From Actinomycetota bacterium (lineage in GTDB: Bacteria; Actinomycetota; Acidimicrobiia; IMCC26256; PALSA-610): 64,000 nt of DNA. This document shows positions 1-9,005 of the stretch, one piece after another. The stretch is taken from the NCBI GenBank assembly GCA_003134555.1, contig PLBO01000082.1:61566-125565 (forward strand), read 5' to 3'. Every line of letters starts with the position of its first letter. Positions within the stretch are counted from its first letter, which is position 1. Under the pieces are notes generated by a model. It worked only from the letters and a program-made list of their open reading frames with translations, was not told the origin of the DNA and ran no database searches. The position numbers were made by a program, and so were the translations under genes.

Positions 1-2
1 TG

Positions 3-476
3 GGTTACGCACTCGGCGCCGCCGAATATCTCACCAAGCCCGTCGATTGGGAGCGTCTGGGATCAATTCTGGGACGCATACAGGCCAAGGGTGGCCGAAG
101 TGCGCTCGTCGTCGACGACGACGAATCGGCGCGCGATATCGCGAGGCGAGCGCTCGAACGCGCGGGCTGGCGTGTACGAGAGGCTGAGAACGGTCGGATG
201 GCTTTGAACGAGCTTGCACAGGACGCTCCATCGTTGATCATCCTCGACCTCATGATGCCCGAGATGGATGGATTCGAATTTGTCGCGGCACTGCATGACC
301 AGCCACATTTGCGGTCGATTCCGATCATCGTGATCACATCCATGGATGTATCCGCCGCCGATCGCGAGCGGCTGGGAGGTGTGGGTCGGATCTTTCAGAA
401 AGGCGACTACACCCTGCCGGACCTCGTAGAGGAGATTCGCCGCATCATGATCGTCAAGAAGGAGTGGAGAGGCTGA
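3..476 (+). CDS. Tandem receiver-domain protein, C-terminal part (cut by window edge)
   Basis: The reading frame is open from the first bases of the window, so this is the 3' end of a longer gene. The ORF track starts it only at an internal ATG. It begins with the end of one receiver domain (GYALGAAEYLTKP, containing the conserved Lys) and continues into a complete second receiver. That one has an acidic pocket ALVVDDDE, a phospho-acceptor Asp in LDLMMPEMDG and a Lys in FQKGDY. Two consecutive receivers at a C-terminus are typical of hybrid histidine kinases, so the missing 5' part probably encodes a sensor kinase; that is inference. The stop overlaps the ATG of the next response regulator by one base (TGATG), so the two are probably translated together in one phosphorelay. 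Confidence 0.85.
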   Translation, partial: GYALGAAEYLTKPVDWERLGSILGRIQAKGGRSALVVDDDESARDIARRALERAGWRVREAENGRMALNELAQDAPSLIILDLMMPEMDGFEFVAALHDQPHLRSIPIIVITSMDVSAADRERLGGVGRIFQKGDYTLPDLVEEIRRIMIVKKEWRG

Positions 477-841
477 TGGCGCGCATTTTGCTCGTCGAAG
501 ACAACGAACTGAATCGGGACATGCTCTCCCGGCGCTTGATCAAGCGAGGCCACGAAGTTGCCATCGCGGTCGACGGCGCACAGGGATTGGAGATGGCACG
601 CGCCGATGCGCCGGACCTGATTCTCATGGATATGAGCCTGCCGGTGATGAGCGGATGGGAGGCGACGAGCGCGTTGAAGGGCGACGACCAGACGCGGGCG
701 ATCCCGGTGTTGGCGCTCACGGCGCATTCAATGTCCGGGGACCGCGAGCGGGCGATCGCCGCGGGCTGTGACGACTTCGATACCAAGCCGATCGACCTCC
801 CGCGGCTGCTCGAAAAGATCAACAGCCTCCTCGCGCGTTGA
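476..841 (+). CDS. Single-domain response regulator (DivK/CheY-like)
   Basis: A 121-residue stand-alone receiver domain. Visible signatures are RILLVEDNELNRDM (acidic pocket), LILMDMSLPVMSGW (phospho-acceptor Asp), a Thr in LALTAHS and the invariant Lys in FDTKPIDL. There is no output domain, so it should act by protein-protein contact or as a phosphotransfer intermediate, like DivK or CheY. I chose ATG 476 over the upstream in-frame GTG 464 because it overlaps the previous stop (TGATG) and GGAG lies about 6 bases before it. It forms a two-gene unit with the preceding tandem-receiver protein, its likely phosphodonor or partner. Confidence 0.9.
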   Translation: MARILLVEDNELNRDMLSRRLIKRGHEVAIAVDGAQGLEMARADAPDLILMDMSLPVMSGWEATSALKGDDQTRAIPVLALTAHSMSGDRERAIAAGCDDFDTKPIDLPRLLEKINSLLAR

Positions 842-931
842 GTCTCGAGATAGTCGTCAATCCGGTGAGTCAAGTGCGGTAGAGCAGCTTCGACGCGAGT
901 TGGACGATTCGGCGGTGATATCCGACTTCGC

Positions 932-2884
932 TCAGCCGGCGGGTGGTGCCGCACGGGCCTGGTATTGCGGCTCACGGAGCGGGCCGCCGCTTTCCGCGGG
1001 ACCAGTGGGACCATCGGTGCCGTCGATCGCAGCTTGGACCGCAGTGCCGTCGACGGTCTCGTGTTCGAGCAAGTCGGAGACGAGACGGTCGAGTGCCGGG
1101 CGATGCCCGCCGAGTAACTCCAGCGCCCGCTGCTCGGCTTCGCGGAGCAGCTTCGAGACTTCCTCGTCGATGATCTTCTGCGTTTCCTCGGCGTAAGGCC
1201 GGCTGCGTACTTCTTCGGTGCCGAGGTACATGGGCGACCCGCTCGCAAAGCCGACCGGACCGAGCCGTGCACTCATGCCGTACTCGCGGATCATTCGTGT
1301 CGCGAGGTCGGTCGCGCCGGCCAGGTCACTCGCCGCGCCCGACGACGCCTCTCCGAGCACGAGCAATTCGGCGGCGCGGCCACCAAGGCGGACGGCGAGT
1401 GAGGCCTTCAGGTAGCTCTCGGGATACAAGCGGCGCTCGTCGGCGGGGAGCTGCTCGGTCACACCAAGTGCCTGGCCCGCGGGCAGGATCGTGACCTTGG
1501 CGACGGGATCGGCGTGTTCCGACAGCGCCGCGACCAGCGCATGTCCCGACTCGTGCACGGCGACCGCGTACTTTTCGTCGCCCATCAGCGCGTTCGTTGC
1601 TTCGCGCCGGCCGAGCAGGATGCGGTCGCGTGCGTCTGAGAAGTCTGCGGCAGTGATCGTGTTGCGGCCGTCGCGCACAGCCACGATCGCGGCCTCGTTC
1701 ACCAGGTTGGCGAGATCGGCGCCTGAGAAGCCCGGCGTGGCGCGCGCAATCGCGTTGAAATCGACGTCGTCGGCGATGTGCTTGTCGCCAGCATGCACTG
1801 CCAGGATCGAGACGCGCTCGCGGAGGTTCGGCAACGGGATCTCGACCTGGCGATCGAAGCGGCCCGGCCGCAGCAGCGCGGGATCGAGCGTCTCCGGGCG
1901 GTTCGTCGCCGCGAGCACGACGACACCGGCGCTCGGGTCGAAGCCGTCCATCTCGGCGAGCATCTGATTCAGCGTCTGCTCCCGCTCGTCGTTCGACACG
2001 ACCGCGCCCCCACGACGTTGACCGATCGCATCGACCTCGTCGATGAAGATGATCGCGGGTGCCGCCTTGCGCGCGGCCGTGAACAGGTCGCGCATCCGCG
2101 CGGCGCCGACTCCGACGAACATCTCCACGAAGCTCGAACCCGTCAACGCGAAGAACGGTACGTCGGCCTCACCGGCCACTGCCCGCGCCATCAGCGTCTT
2201 GCCGGTGCCCGGTGGTCCGACCATCAGCACGCCGCGCGGTGCAACCGCACCCGCGGCCGCGTACCGATCGGGTCGCTTGAGGAAGTCGACCACTTCGCTG
2301 ATCTCGCGCTTTGCGCCTTCGTACCCCGCAACGTCCGTGAAGCGCGTCTTCGGTCGCTCCTCGTCGTAGACCTTCGCCTTCGACGAACCGATCCCCATGA
2401 ACCCGCCGGCGAGCTGGCGCGTCGCGCGTCGACTGATCCAGAAGTACACGCCCACGAGAATGAAGAGCGGCAACAGTCCGCCCACGACGCTCCAGAAGCT
2501 GGTCGAGCTCGCGGTGCCGTTCACCGTGACATGGTGCGTTTCGAGATCGTCGGCCAGCGTGTTGTCGTTCAGCGCAGTCGGGATGCGCGACGTGTAGTGG
2601 GTGTTGCCTTTGTCGTTGAGCTGGCCTGTGACCTTTCCCGACTGATCGATCGTCGCGGTCTTCACCTGATTGGCGTCGACCTTCGTCTTCCAATCGGTGA
2701 ACGACAGGGACGTCGTCGCCGGCGACGAGCTCGGCGTGAACAACAACAGCAGCGTCGCGAGCAGCCCTATGAGCCACACGAAGTGCAACCACCGGGGCGA
2801 AGATGGGCGCGCCGGCGGCTTGGGCGGATCATTCGGCGGCCCCGACTTCGCGGGGTTGGAGCGGTGCACGTGGAACGACGACAT
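932..2884 (-). CDS. ftsH: ATP-dependent zinc metalloprotease FtsH
   Basis: A membrane-anchored AAA+ protease that degrades misfolded or short-lived membrane and cytoplasmic proteins. The 650 residues follow the family order. There is a proline-rich N-terminus, TM1 around 32-50, an extracytoplasmic domain to about 130 and TM2 around 131-151. The AAA module has Walker A GPPGTGKT (223-230), Walker [12 protein letters not shown] and the second region of homology [19 protein letters not shown]. The zinc site HESGH is at 444-448, with the third ligand probably the Asp of [16 protein letters not shown] replaces the commoner HEAGH but keeps HExxH. The start is supported by GGGGG a few bases upstream. 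It converges on the response regulator and diverges from the P450 gene across 81 bases. Confidence 0.97.
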   Translation of the reverse strand: MSSFHVHRSNPAKSGPPNDPPKPPARPSSPRWLHFVWLIGLLATLLLLFTPSSSPATTSLSFTDWKTKVDANQVKTATIDQSGKVTGQLNDKGNTHYTSRIPTALNDNTLADDLETHHVTVNGTASSTSFWSVVGGLLPLFILVGVYFWISRRATRQLAGGFMGIGSSKAKVYDEERPKTRFTDVAGYEGAKREISEVVDFLKRPDRYAAAGAVAPRGVLMVGPPGTGKTLMARAVAGEADVPFFALTGSSFVEMFVGVGAARMRDLFTAARKAAPAIIFIDEVDAIGQRRGGAVVSNDEREQTLNQMLAEMDGFDPSAGVVVLAATNRPETLDPALLRPGRFDRQVEIPLPNLRERVSILAVHAGDKHIADDVDFNAIARATPGFSGADLANLVNEAAIVAVRDGRNTITAADFSDARDRILLGRREATNALMGDEKYAVAVHESGHALVAALSEHADPVAKVTILPAGQALGVTEQLPADERRLYPESYLKASLAVRLGGRAAELLVLGEASSGAASDLAGATDLATRMIREYGMSARLGPVGFASGSPMYLGTEEVRSRPYAEETQKIIDEEVSKLLREAEQRALELLGGHRPALDRLVSDLLEHETVDGTAVQAAIDGTDGPTGPAESGGPLREPQYQARAAPPAG

Positions 2885-2965
2885 AACGAACCCCCGATGA
2901 CACTACCCAGTGGTCCGCTCGTCGCGCTCGTGCCAGTCTGATGCTGTGAACTCTTTGCAACCTGT

Positions 2966-4192
2966 ATGGAAACGATTGATGCCGTGGCGGTGCTGATCGA
3001 TCCGAATCCGCCTCGCAGCGACTTCGTGATGCCGTGGGATTCGCCGGACGAGAACGATCCCGTCGTTGGGCTGGCCGACGCGCGCCGGCAGCTCGGCGAC
3101 ACATTCGCCGTGGAGTCCGGAGGTGTCACCTACCTGTTCACCTTCAGCGAGGTTGGGCTCCGATCGTTCTACGCGGTCGAGGAACGCGTCGCGAGCAAGG
3201 GTCTTGCCGACTACCGCATGCTCGTGCGCAAGATGCCCGACGAGCTCTTCGCGGAGCGCCGCACGTTCGCGCACGACCTCTTCGGCGCCGAGGAGGTTCA
3301 GGGTTATCTCGACAACCTCGATTGGGCGATCGATGCCGAGATCGAGGAGCTGGGCGACACCGGATCATTCGACGTGTTCGACTTCTCGCGTCGCGTCGGA
3401 CATCGCCTCGGGCTCGGGTGTTGGATGGGACGCGAGGCGCCGATCGCCGATCTCATCCCCGAGTTCGAGATCCTCGACGGTGCCGAGGCCTTCGTGCACC
3501 CGGAGCGGTCGAAGGGCGCCACGAAGGACGACGAACGAGCGGCGCTCGGACGCATCGAGCATGTCGTGCGAGCACTCCTCGCACGCACCGACCGCCAACC
3601 GAGCTTCCTCGACGACATCGCGCGGCGATGGGACGACGTGGCCGACCCGGCGCCCGGCATCGCGGGCGACGTGGTCCTGCTTCACATTGCGACCATGACC
3701 AACTTGTTCGCGGCGCTGGCGTGGTCGCTCGCGCAGGTCCTGCTGCATCCGACGGATGCCTCGCTCGAACATTGCGCGTTCGAGGCCGTCCGGCTCGGAC
3801 AGCGTTCGATCATGCTGCGCGAGGTGCTGCGACCGTTCACGTTCTCCGACGGCCGGCACGAGTATCGCGTCGAGCGCGGTGTACAGCTGGCGACGATGCT
3901 GCCGCTGACGAACACCGAGCAGCTCGGCTTCGCTTACGAACCCGCCCGGTGGAGCGACCGATCCTTACATCGCGATGTGGCGGTAACGACGTTCGGACAC
4001 GGGCCGCATCGCTGCCCGGCCCAGCGATTCTCGGTATCAGCAATCGTCCGGACGGTCGCTCGCCTGTCGTCGGCCTACGTGATGACCCCCGACTTCGACG
4101 AGGTCGTACCGATGCCATCCCAGATCGGGGGCGTGGCCCGCAGCGCGAGACCCTGTGTCGTCTCCTACCGACGGATGACCCCCCACTCGTAG
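2966..4192 (+). CDS. Atypical cytochrome P450
   Basis: A 408-residue protein with the P450 core. The heme-thiolate loop is TTFGHGPHRCPAQRF (ligand Cys350), the K-helix ExxR is EAVR (273-276) and a PERW-like segment YEPARW sits between them. The I-helix region (about 238-255, LLHIATMTNLFAALAW) lacks the usual [AG]Gx[DE]T[TS] oxygen-activation motif. Loss of that motif is known in P450s that rearrange or dehydrate oxygenated substrates (CYP8A, CYP74) and in CYP7-related clades, so a classic monooxygenase reaction should not be assumed. No ferredoxin or reductase gene lies nearby. The start is uncertain because no good ribosome site is visible. Substrate unknown. Confidence 0.8.
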   Translation: METIDAVAVLIDPNPPRSDFVMPWDSPDENDPVVGLADARRQLGDTFAVESGGVTYLFTFSEVGLRSFYAVEERVASKGLADYRMLVRKMPDELFAERRTFAHDLFGAEEVQGYLDNLDWAIDAEIEELGDTGSFDVFDFSRRVGHRLGLGCWMGREAPIADLIPEFEILDGAEAFVHPERSKGATKDDERAALGRIEHVVRALLARTDRQPSFLDDIARRWDDVADPAPGIAGDVVLLHIATMTNLFAALAWSLAQVLLHPTDASLEHCAFEAVRLGQRSIMLREVLRPFTFSDGRHEYRVERGVQLATMLPLTNTEQLGFAYEPARWSDRSLHRDVAVTTFGHGPHRCPAQRFSVSAIVRTVARLSSAYVMTPDFDEVVPMPSQIGGVARSARPCVVSYRRMTPHS

Positions 4193-4280
4193 TCAGTTGG
4201 CTTTCCGTCGTCGACCCGTCGTCATGGCGTTTGGGAGTCGGGGCACATGTGGGGTCCGAGAGAGGTACTTTGACCATCGC

Positions 4281-4838
4281 GTGCAAGAGTCGTGTGACGA
4301 CGATGTTCTCGAGCCGCTCCCGGTGTACGAGGACGGTGTGCCGGTGCCGCCGGCGCCGGTAGCCAATGACTGGCGCCTCGGTGACCCGTTCGCCAACCGC
4401 CGTGAGCCCGCATTCGCGAGCGCGATACCTACATCGGCGCCGCCGATCCTCACTGGGCCGCCGCCCGCGGACACGGGCCGGCGGTCTTCCGCGGCGTTCA
4501 TTCGAATGACCGCTCTGAATCCGGCGTTGCTCGCCGATCTTCCGAACTGGTGGTGTCGGCGGGCCGACGACGCGCGCGTACGCGTGAGCCGGCGGCTCCT
4601 GCTCGAGGCGCCGCGCTTCGAACCGAGCGGCACGTGGCGGCTGCGCGGATCGCTGCGCAGCCCGTGGCTGCGGCGATGGATACCCGTCGAGGTTCAGCTG
4701 TGGCCCCGTCTCGGTGCGTGGACCAAGGTGAGCCTCGAGCCCCGACGTTTCGTGCGTCCCGGACGTCGCTATTTCAATAACGGTCACCGCACTCTGGACG
4801 AGCTGACCTCTCGGCTGACTTCCGAACTGAACGGTTGA
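4281..4838 (+). CDS. Conserved-looking hypothetical protein, Trp/Arg-rich
   Basis: I do not recognise this protein. The frame has strong G/C third-position bias from about 4281 to its stop, so it is likely real. The ORF track begins at TTG 4197, but the first 28 codons lack coding bias. I prefer GTG 4281, which lies 9 bases after a -10-like TACTTT and could be a leaderless start; ATG 4224 is the alternative. The product (about 185 residues) has a proline-rich N-terminal third (VPVPPAPV, SAPPILTGPPP). A basic, Trp-rich C-terminal half follows (NWWCRRADD, GTWRLRGSLRSPWLRRWIPV, EPRRFVRPGRRYF). There is no signal peptide or membrane segment. It follows the atypical P450 by 88 bases and may share its transcript. 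Confidence 0.6.
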   Translation: MQESCDDDVLEPLPVYEDGVPVPPAPVANDWRLGDPFANRREPAFASAIPTSAPPILTGPPPADTGRRSSAAFIRMTALNPALLADLPNWWCRRADDARVRVSRRLLLEAPRFEPSGTWRLRGSLRSPWLRRWIPVEVQLWPRLGAWTKVSLEPRRFVRPGRRYFNNGHRTLDELTSRLTSELNG

Positions 4839-4904
4839 GACATCTTCGGACGAACTTCTGTAACTCTGCCGGGACGGGTGTAGTTCGCCGCTACGTTGAC
4901 CGAC

Positions 4905-5852
4905 GTGAACGGGCCGATGACACGCCGAGGTTGGCTGCTCTTCGCGGCGATGAGCGTGATCTGGGGTATTCCCTACCTACTCATCAAGGTCGCGGTGAAG
5001 CACGTCGAGCCGCCCGTCATCGTTTTCGGCCGTACGGCCATCGCCGGTGTTGTGTTGCTGGTCCTCGCCGCGCGCACCGATGCATTGCGAGCCGCGCTGC
5101 GGCACTGGCGACCAGTGCTCTTGTTCGCCGCGATCGAGATGGGCGCGCCGTGGCTGTTGTTGACCAACGCCGAGAAGCGACTGCCGTCGGGTCTCACCGG
5201 ACTCCTCGTTGCGTGCGTGCCGCTTTTCGGTGCGTTGGCGGCGTACACCCTCGGAGATCACGCGGCGTTGCGCCCCGTGCGGGTTGTCGGAATCGCGATC
5301 GGACTTGGCGGGGTCGCGCTGCTCGTCGGTGGCGACCTGAGAAGCGCCGCGCATGGCATCCCCTGGTGGAGCGTCGCGCAGGTGATGCTCGTGTGCGTCG
5401 GCTATTCCATCGGTCCGTTCATCGTGTCTCGCCGTCTGGCCGGCGTGCCGAGCATCGGGGTCGTCTCGGTCTCCCTCGCTGCGGTTGCGATCGTGGTCGC
5501 GCCACTAGCGTGGTTGGCGCGCCCAACCGGCGCGCCGCCCGAGAGCGCGTGGGCTGCGGTGTTCGGACTGGCCGCGGTGTGTACCGGGTTGGCGTTCGTC
5601 TTGTTCTTCGCGCTGATTGCCGAGATCGGCCCGACGCGCGCGACCCTGATCACGTTCGCGAACCCCGCCATTGCCGTCGTGTTGGGAGCGCTTGTGCTCG
5701 ACGAGCACATCACGCTCGCGACGATCAGCGGCTTCGTGCTCGTGATCACAGGATGCTGGCTCGCGACGCGGGCTCACGCTGGAGTCGTCGTCGCCAACAT
5801 CGAAGGCGTCTCGTCGCTGAATGACGTGAGGAAGGCCTCGAGCGCGTCGTAG
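4905..5852 (+). CDS. EamA/DMT-family transporter
   Basis: A drug/metabolite-transporter superfamily permease of about 315 residues with ten predicted membrane helices in two EamA repeats. The first repeat starts WLLFAAMSVIWGIPYLLIKVAV and the second QVMLVCVGYSIGPFIVSRR; the last helix is SGFVLVITGCWLATRA. Families of this type export metabolites or amino acids, and nothing here identifies the substrate. Start candidates are TTG 4896, GTG 4905 and ATG 4917, none with a strong ribosome site. The last 79 bases overlap the 3' end of the convergent phenylalanine hydroxylase gene, so both C-termini are encoded on the same DNA. Confidence 0.88.
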   Translation: MNGPMTRRGWLLFAAMSVIWGIPYLLIKVAVKHVEPPVIVFGRTAIAGVVLLVLAARTDALRAALRHWRPVLLFAAIEMGAPWLLLTNAEKRLPSGLTGLLVACVPLFGALAAYTLGDHAALRPVRVVGIAIGLGGVALLVGGDLRSAAHGIPWWSVAQVMLVCVGYSIGPFIVSRRLAGVPSIGVVSVSLAAVAIVVAPLAWLARPTGAPPESAWAAVFGLAAVCTGLAFVLFFALIAEIGPTRATLITFANPAIAVVLGALVLDEHITLATISGFVLVITGCWLATRAHAGVVVANIEGVSSLNDVRKASSAS

Positions 5853-6661
5853 ACCTCGGTCATCGAGCGCGCCGCGAACAACGTCGGCTGGTACGTCGTG
5901 ATGTCGTACTCGACATGTGCCATCTCGACGAAGTCGAGTGGCCGGATCGTTGCTTGGCGGAAGGCGTCGAGCTCGCCGAACGACGAGAGAATGCCGGCGC
6001 CGTAAGCCTTCAGGTCGCCGTCTTCCTCCACGACACCGAATTCGAAGGTGAACCAGAACACCCGCGACAGGAGGCGCAACGCCTCGTCGGTTTCGACGCG
6101 GCCTACCGCCGCGCCGACGAGTTGGTACAAGCGCGCCGTGGTGGGATCGGCGAGCTGGTTGGCGTGGCCGAGCACTTCGTGCACGATGTCGGGCTCGGGC
6201 GTGTAGAGCGGTGAAGAGTGATGGCGGATGTACTGGGTCGATAGGAACACGTTCTCGTCGAACGAGCCGTAGAACCTTCGCAGCGGCGCCAGTCCGGCAA
6301 CCGGCTCGTATCGAAATCCCGTGACGGGCGCGAGCCGACGCGTGACGTCGGTGAGCTGTGGGATGTGATCGCGAGGAAGCGCGAGCGCTTCGACCGCGTC
6401 GACGAACCCGTGAGCGGCATGCATGCGGTGTTTCACCGCGAGCTCACGACTCACGGTGCGCCATACATCGTGCTCGACCTCGGTGTACTCGACGTTGGGG
6501 ATCGGCTGGTTGACAACATGACCCACCGAGAGCGATGCGATTGCATCACGGCGGGCGCGGTATTCCGGATCGGCGAAGCCGGGATGCGTTTGCGACAGCT
6601 CGACTCTCACCGAGCCGTCGGCGGTGGTCCGGACCGGCGAGTACAGGTTCGCGCCGGTCAC
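5774..6661 (-). CDS. phhA: Phenylalanine 4-monooxygenase (aromatic amino acid hydroxylase)
   Basis: Converts L-phenylalanine to L-tyrosine using O2 and a tetrahydropterin, feeding the tyrosine degradation genes upstream. The 295 residues contain the family signature PDIVHEVLGHANQLADP, with iron ligands His161 and His166, and FWFTFEFGVVEE, which supplies the third ligand Glu207. It has the bacterial length with no N-terminal ACT domain. The GTG start overlaps the hmgA stop by four bases (GTGA), showing translational coupling as the last gene of hpd-fahA-hmgA-phhA. No pterin-4a-carbinolamine dehydratase (phhB) is in the window, so cofactor recycling must be encoded elsewhere. Confidence 0.95.
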   Translation of the reverse strand: MTGANLYSPVRTTADGSVRVELSQTHPGFADPEYRARRDAIASLSVGHVVNQPIPNVEYTEVEHDVWRTVSRELAVKHRMHAAHGFVDAVEALALPRDHIPQLTDVTRRLAPVTGFRYEPVAGLAPLRRFYGSFDENVFLSTQYIRHHSSPLYTPEPDIVHEVLGHANQLADPTTARLYQLVGAAVGRVETDEALRLLSRVFWFTFEFGVVEEDGDLKAYGAGILSSFGELDAFRQATIRPLDFVEMAHVEYDITTYQPTLFAARSMTEVYDALEAFLTSFSDETPSMLATTTPA

Positions 6662-7839
6662 GATGAGGCTGTACCCATGGGACGGCTCCAGCTGAACGGG
6701 TATTCCGGGTCGCTCACCGCGAGCGCGCCGTCGCTGAGCAACAGCGGCCGGAAGGCGTCGAGCATCACCGCCAGCTCCTCGGTGCGCAGCGCGTCGACGC
6801 TGCTCTCGCGGCTACCCGGTTGCGGACCGTGCACGAAGCCGGGGGGATGCAAGCTGATCGATCCCACGCCGATGCCCGACCCCGCCCGGCTCATGAAGTT
6901 GCCCGCCGCGTAGAACAGCACTTCGTCGGAGTCGACGTTCGAATGGTGATAGGGCACCTTGACCGCGTTCGGATCGAAGTCGTACGGGCGCGGCACGAAG
7001 CTGCACACGACGAAGTTTGGCCCCGCGAACGTCTGATGGACAGGAGGCGGCTGGTGGATGCGCCCGACGATGGGCTCGAAGTCGTGGATGCTCATGGACC
7101 ACGGGTAGAGGTAGCCGTCCCAGCCGATGACGTCGAACGGATGGGTCGCGTGGACGTGAACACTCAGCCCGCCGCGCGTGCGCACGAGCACCGGCACCTC
7201 CTCGTCGTCGACGAGGAGTGGCTCGCAATCGGGCGCGCGCTGATCACGTTCGCTGTAGGGCGCGCCTTCGAGCAGTTGACCGTACGCGTTGAGGTACCGC
7301 GCCGGAACCGACACGTGGCCGCGGGCGGCGATGATCAGCATCTCCACGGGCGCATCGACGACCCATCGGTGCGTAGTGGCAGCCGGGATGACCACGTAGT
7401 CGCCGGACGCGACCGCGAGGCGGCCGAACCCGCTTTCGAGCACGGCCGTGCCCGCATGGACGTAGACGAGCTCGTCGCCGGTGGCGTCGCGATACAGGGG
7501 GCTCGTGGTGTTTGCCGCGACCCAGGCGATCTCCACGTCGTCGTTGCCGAGCAGAAGCTGCCGCGCGCCCACCGGGTCGGGCCGGTCGAACTGATCGACG
7601 CGCTCTCTCGGGCGTAGATGATGCGGGCGCAGCGGTTGATTCGCGTGCCAGCACGGATCGCGCGTCTCGACCGGTTCGATGCGGACGATCGCGCTCGGCG
7701 AACGCCGGTGGTACAGCAACGTCGAAGCGCCGGAGAAGCCCTCGGTGCCCATCAGCTCCTCGAACGCGACCGAGCCCTCGTGCTGGTGGAGCGTGTGACG
7801 CTTGCGGGGGACGTCGCCGACCCGCCGGTAGTGGGGCAC
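6658..7839 (-). CDS. hmgA: Homogentisate 1,2-dioxygenase
   Basis: Opens the aromatic ring of homogentisate to maleylacetoacetate with O2 and Fe(II). The 393 residues are cupin-like. Recognisable segments are VPHYRRVGDVPRKRHT at the start, HQPPPVHQTFAGPNFVVCSFVPRPYDF and VPYHHSNVDSDEVLFYAAGNF, which carry the metal and substrate ligands of the family. The ORF track extends upstream, but GTG 7839 is preceded by GAGGAGG at good spacing and sits one base after the fahA stop, so it is the start. The length matches the shorter actinobacterial form rather than the roughly 440-residue eukaryotic type. Confidence 0.94.
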   Translation of the reverse strand: MPHYRRVGDVPRKRHTLHQHEGSVAFEELMGTEGFSGASTLLYHRRSPSAIVRIEPVETRDPCWHANQPLRPHHLRPRERVDQFDRPDPVGARQLLLGNDDVEIAWVAANTTSPLYRDATGDELVYVHAGTAVLESGFGRLAVASGDYVVIPAATTHRWVVDAPVEMLIIAARGHVSVPARYLNAYGQLLEGAPYSERDQRAPDCEPLLVDDEEVPVLVRTRGGLSVHVHATHPFDVIGWDGYLYPWSMSIHDFEPIVGRIHQPPPVHQTFAGPNFVVCSFVPRPYDFDPNAVKVPYHHSNVDSDEVLFYAAGNFMSRAGSGIGVGSISLHPPGFVHGPQPGSRESSVDALRTEELAVMLDAFRPLLLSDGALAVSDPEYPFSWSRPMGTASS

Positions 7840-7840
7840 G

Positions 7841-9004
7841 TCACACCTCCTCGACAGCCGGATACACGGTACCGCTCGCTTCTCCGAAGCCGATGCGCGG
7901 CCGATCGGGCCCATCGCCACCGCACCAGCCGCGCAATGTGACGACCTCTCCGTCGGCGAGATAGTTGTCGGCGGTCGCGTCGGCGATCTGCTCGATGAGG
8001 CTGCCCCGTTCGCCCGGATTCGGACCGCTCACCGTCCCTGACGCGAACACGTCACCAGAGCGGGTCGTCGCGCCGTTGACGGTGATGTGCGCGAGCTGTT
8101 GTGCGAACGTCCAATACATCGCGGAGAAGTTGGTCTCGGCAATCGTCGCGCCGTTGCGGTCGATCTCGAGATGAAGGTCCAGTGCCCACGGCTTCGCGGC
8201 TCGAAGATACGGATCGGGTTCGGGCTCTTGCGTGGGAGCCGCGACGAGATACGGGCGCAAGGCTTCCAGCGTGACGACCCACGGGGAGATCGTCGTGGCG
8301 AAGCTCTTGGCCAGGTTCGGCCCGAGCGGCTGGTACTCGAAGCTCTGGATGTCGCGCGCCGACCAGTCGTTGCACAACGCGACGCCGAACACGTGACCGC
8401 CGGCATCGTCGGGCCGGATGTGTGTAGCGGTGGGACCGCCGACGAGGAATGCGACTTCGAGCTCGAAGTCGAGCGCGCGCGTCGGCGTGAGACGCGGTAC
8501 ACCGTCGATCGGATCGGGCACGAGACCGGAGGGGCGCGCGATGCGTGTTCCGCTCACCACGATCGTTCCGGCTCGGCCGTGGTACCCGATTGGGAGGTGT
8601 CTCCAGTTGGCCGGGAGCGGTTCTCCTTCCGGTCGGAAGATGCGTCCGAGGTTCGTTGCGTGGTGGATCGACGAATAGAAGTCGACGTAGTCGCCGACCT
8701 GGATGGGCAGCAAGACTTCGACGTCGCCCACGGCGTGCACCGCGTCGTCGCGTTCCGGGCCGGTCAAGACCTCTGCCGCGCGGGCGCGTACCTCGGCACC
8801 GCGTCCCGACTCCATCAGCGCGTTGAGCGTCGGGCGGGCGGTGAGATCCGGCGCGATCCCCGCGGCCGGCAGATCGAGCAGGTGGTCGCCGAGGCGCGTC
8901 ACGACGCGCGGTGTCCCGTGGGCGGGGCGAGCGACGCCGAACGGCAGGTTCTCGATCGGGAAGTCGCTGAGGGGTGGAACGGGGAGCCAGGTGCGCTCGG
9001 TCAC
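7841..9004 (-). CDS. fahA: Fumarylacetoacetase
   Basis: Hydrolyses fumarylacetoacetate to fumarate and acetoacetate, the last step of tyrosine degradation. The 387-residue product has a short N-terminal domain and the FAH fold. Signatures are GDYVDFYSSIHHATNLGRIFRP, DFELEVAFLVG (metal-binding Glu residues) and LCNDWSARDIQSFEYQPLGPNLAKSFATTISPWVV. The track ORF begins 150 codons earlier, within the hpd coding strand in another frame. GTG 9004, one base after the hpd stop, gives a protein of family length. One-base spacing on both sides indicates a tightly coupled operon. No maleylacetoacetate isomerase gene is present, so the cis-trans step is either encoded elsewhere or avoided. Confidence 0.95.
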   Translation of the reverse strand: MTERTWLPVPPLSDFPIENLPFGVARPAHGTPRVVTRLGDHLLDLPAAGIAPDLTARPTLNALMESGRGAEVRARAAEVLTGPERDDAVHAVGDVEVLLPIQVGDYVDFYSSIHHATNLGRIFRPEGEPLPANWRHLPIGYHGRAGTIVVSGTRIARPSGLVPDPIDGVPRLTPTRALDFELEVAFLVGGPTATHIRPDDAGGHVFGVALCNDWSARDIQSFEYQPLGPNLAKSFATTISPWVVTLEALRPYLVAAPTQEPEPDPYLRAAKPWALDLHLEIDRNGATIAETNFSAMYWTFAQQLAHITVNGATTRSGDVFASGTVSGPNPGERGSLIEQIADATADNYLADGEVVTLRGWCGGDGPDRPRIGFGEASGTVYPAVEEV

Positions 9005-9005
9005 G

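Noticed and set aside
4193-4633. 146-residue minus-strand ORF opposite the Trp-rich hypothetical protein
   Set aside because: Arg/Ser-rich composition and poor third-position bias. The plus-strand frame has coding bias.
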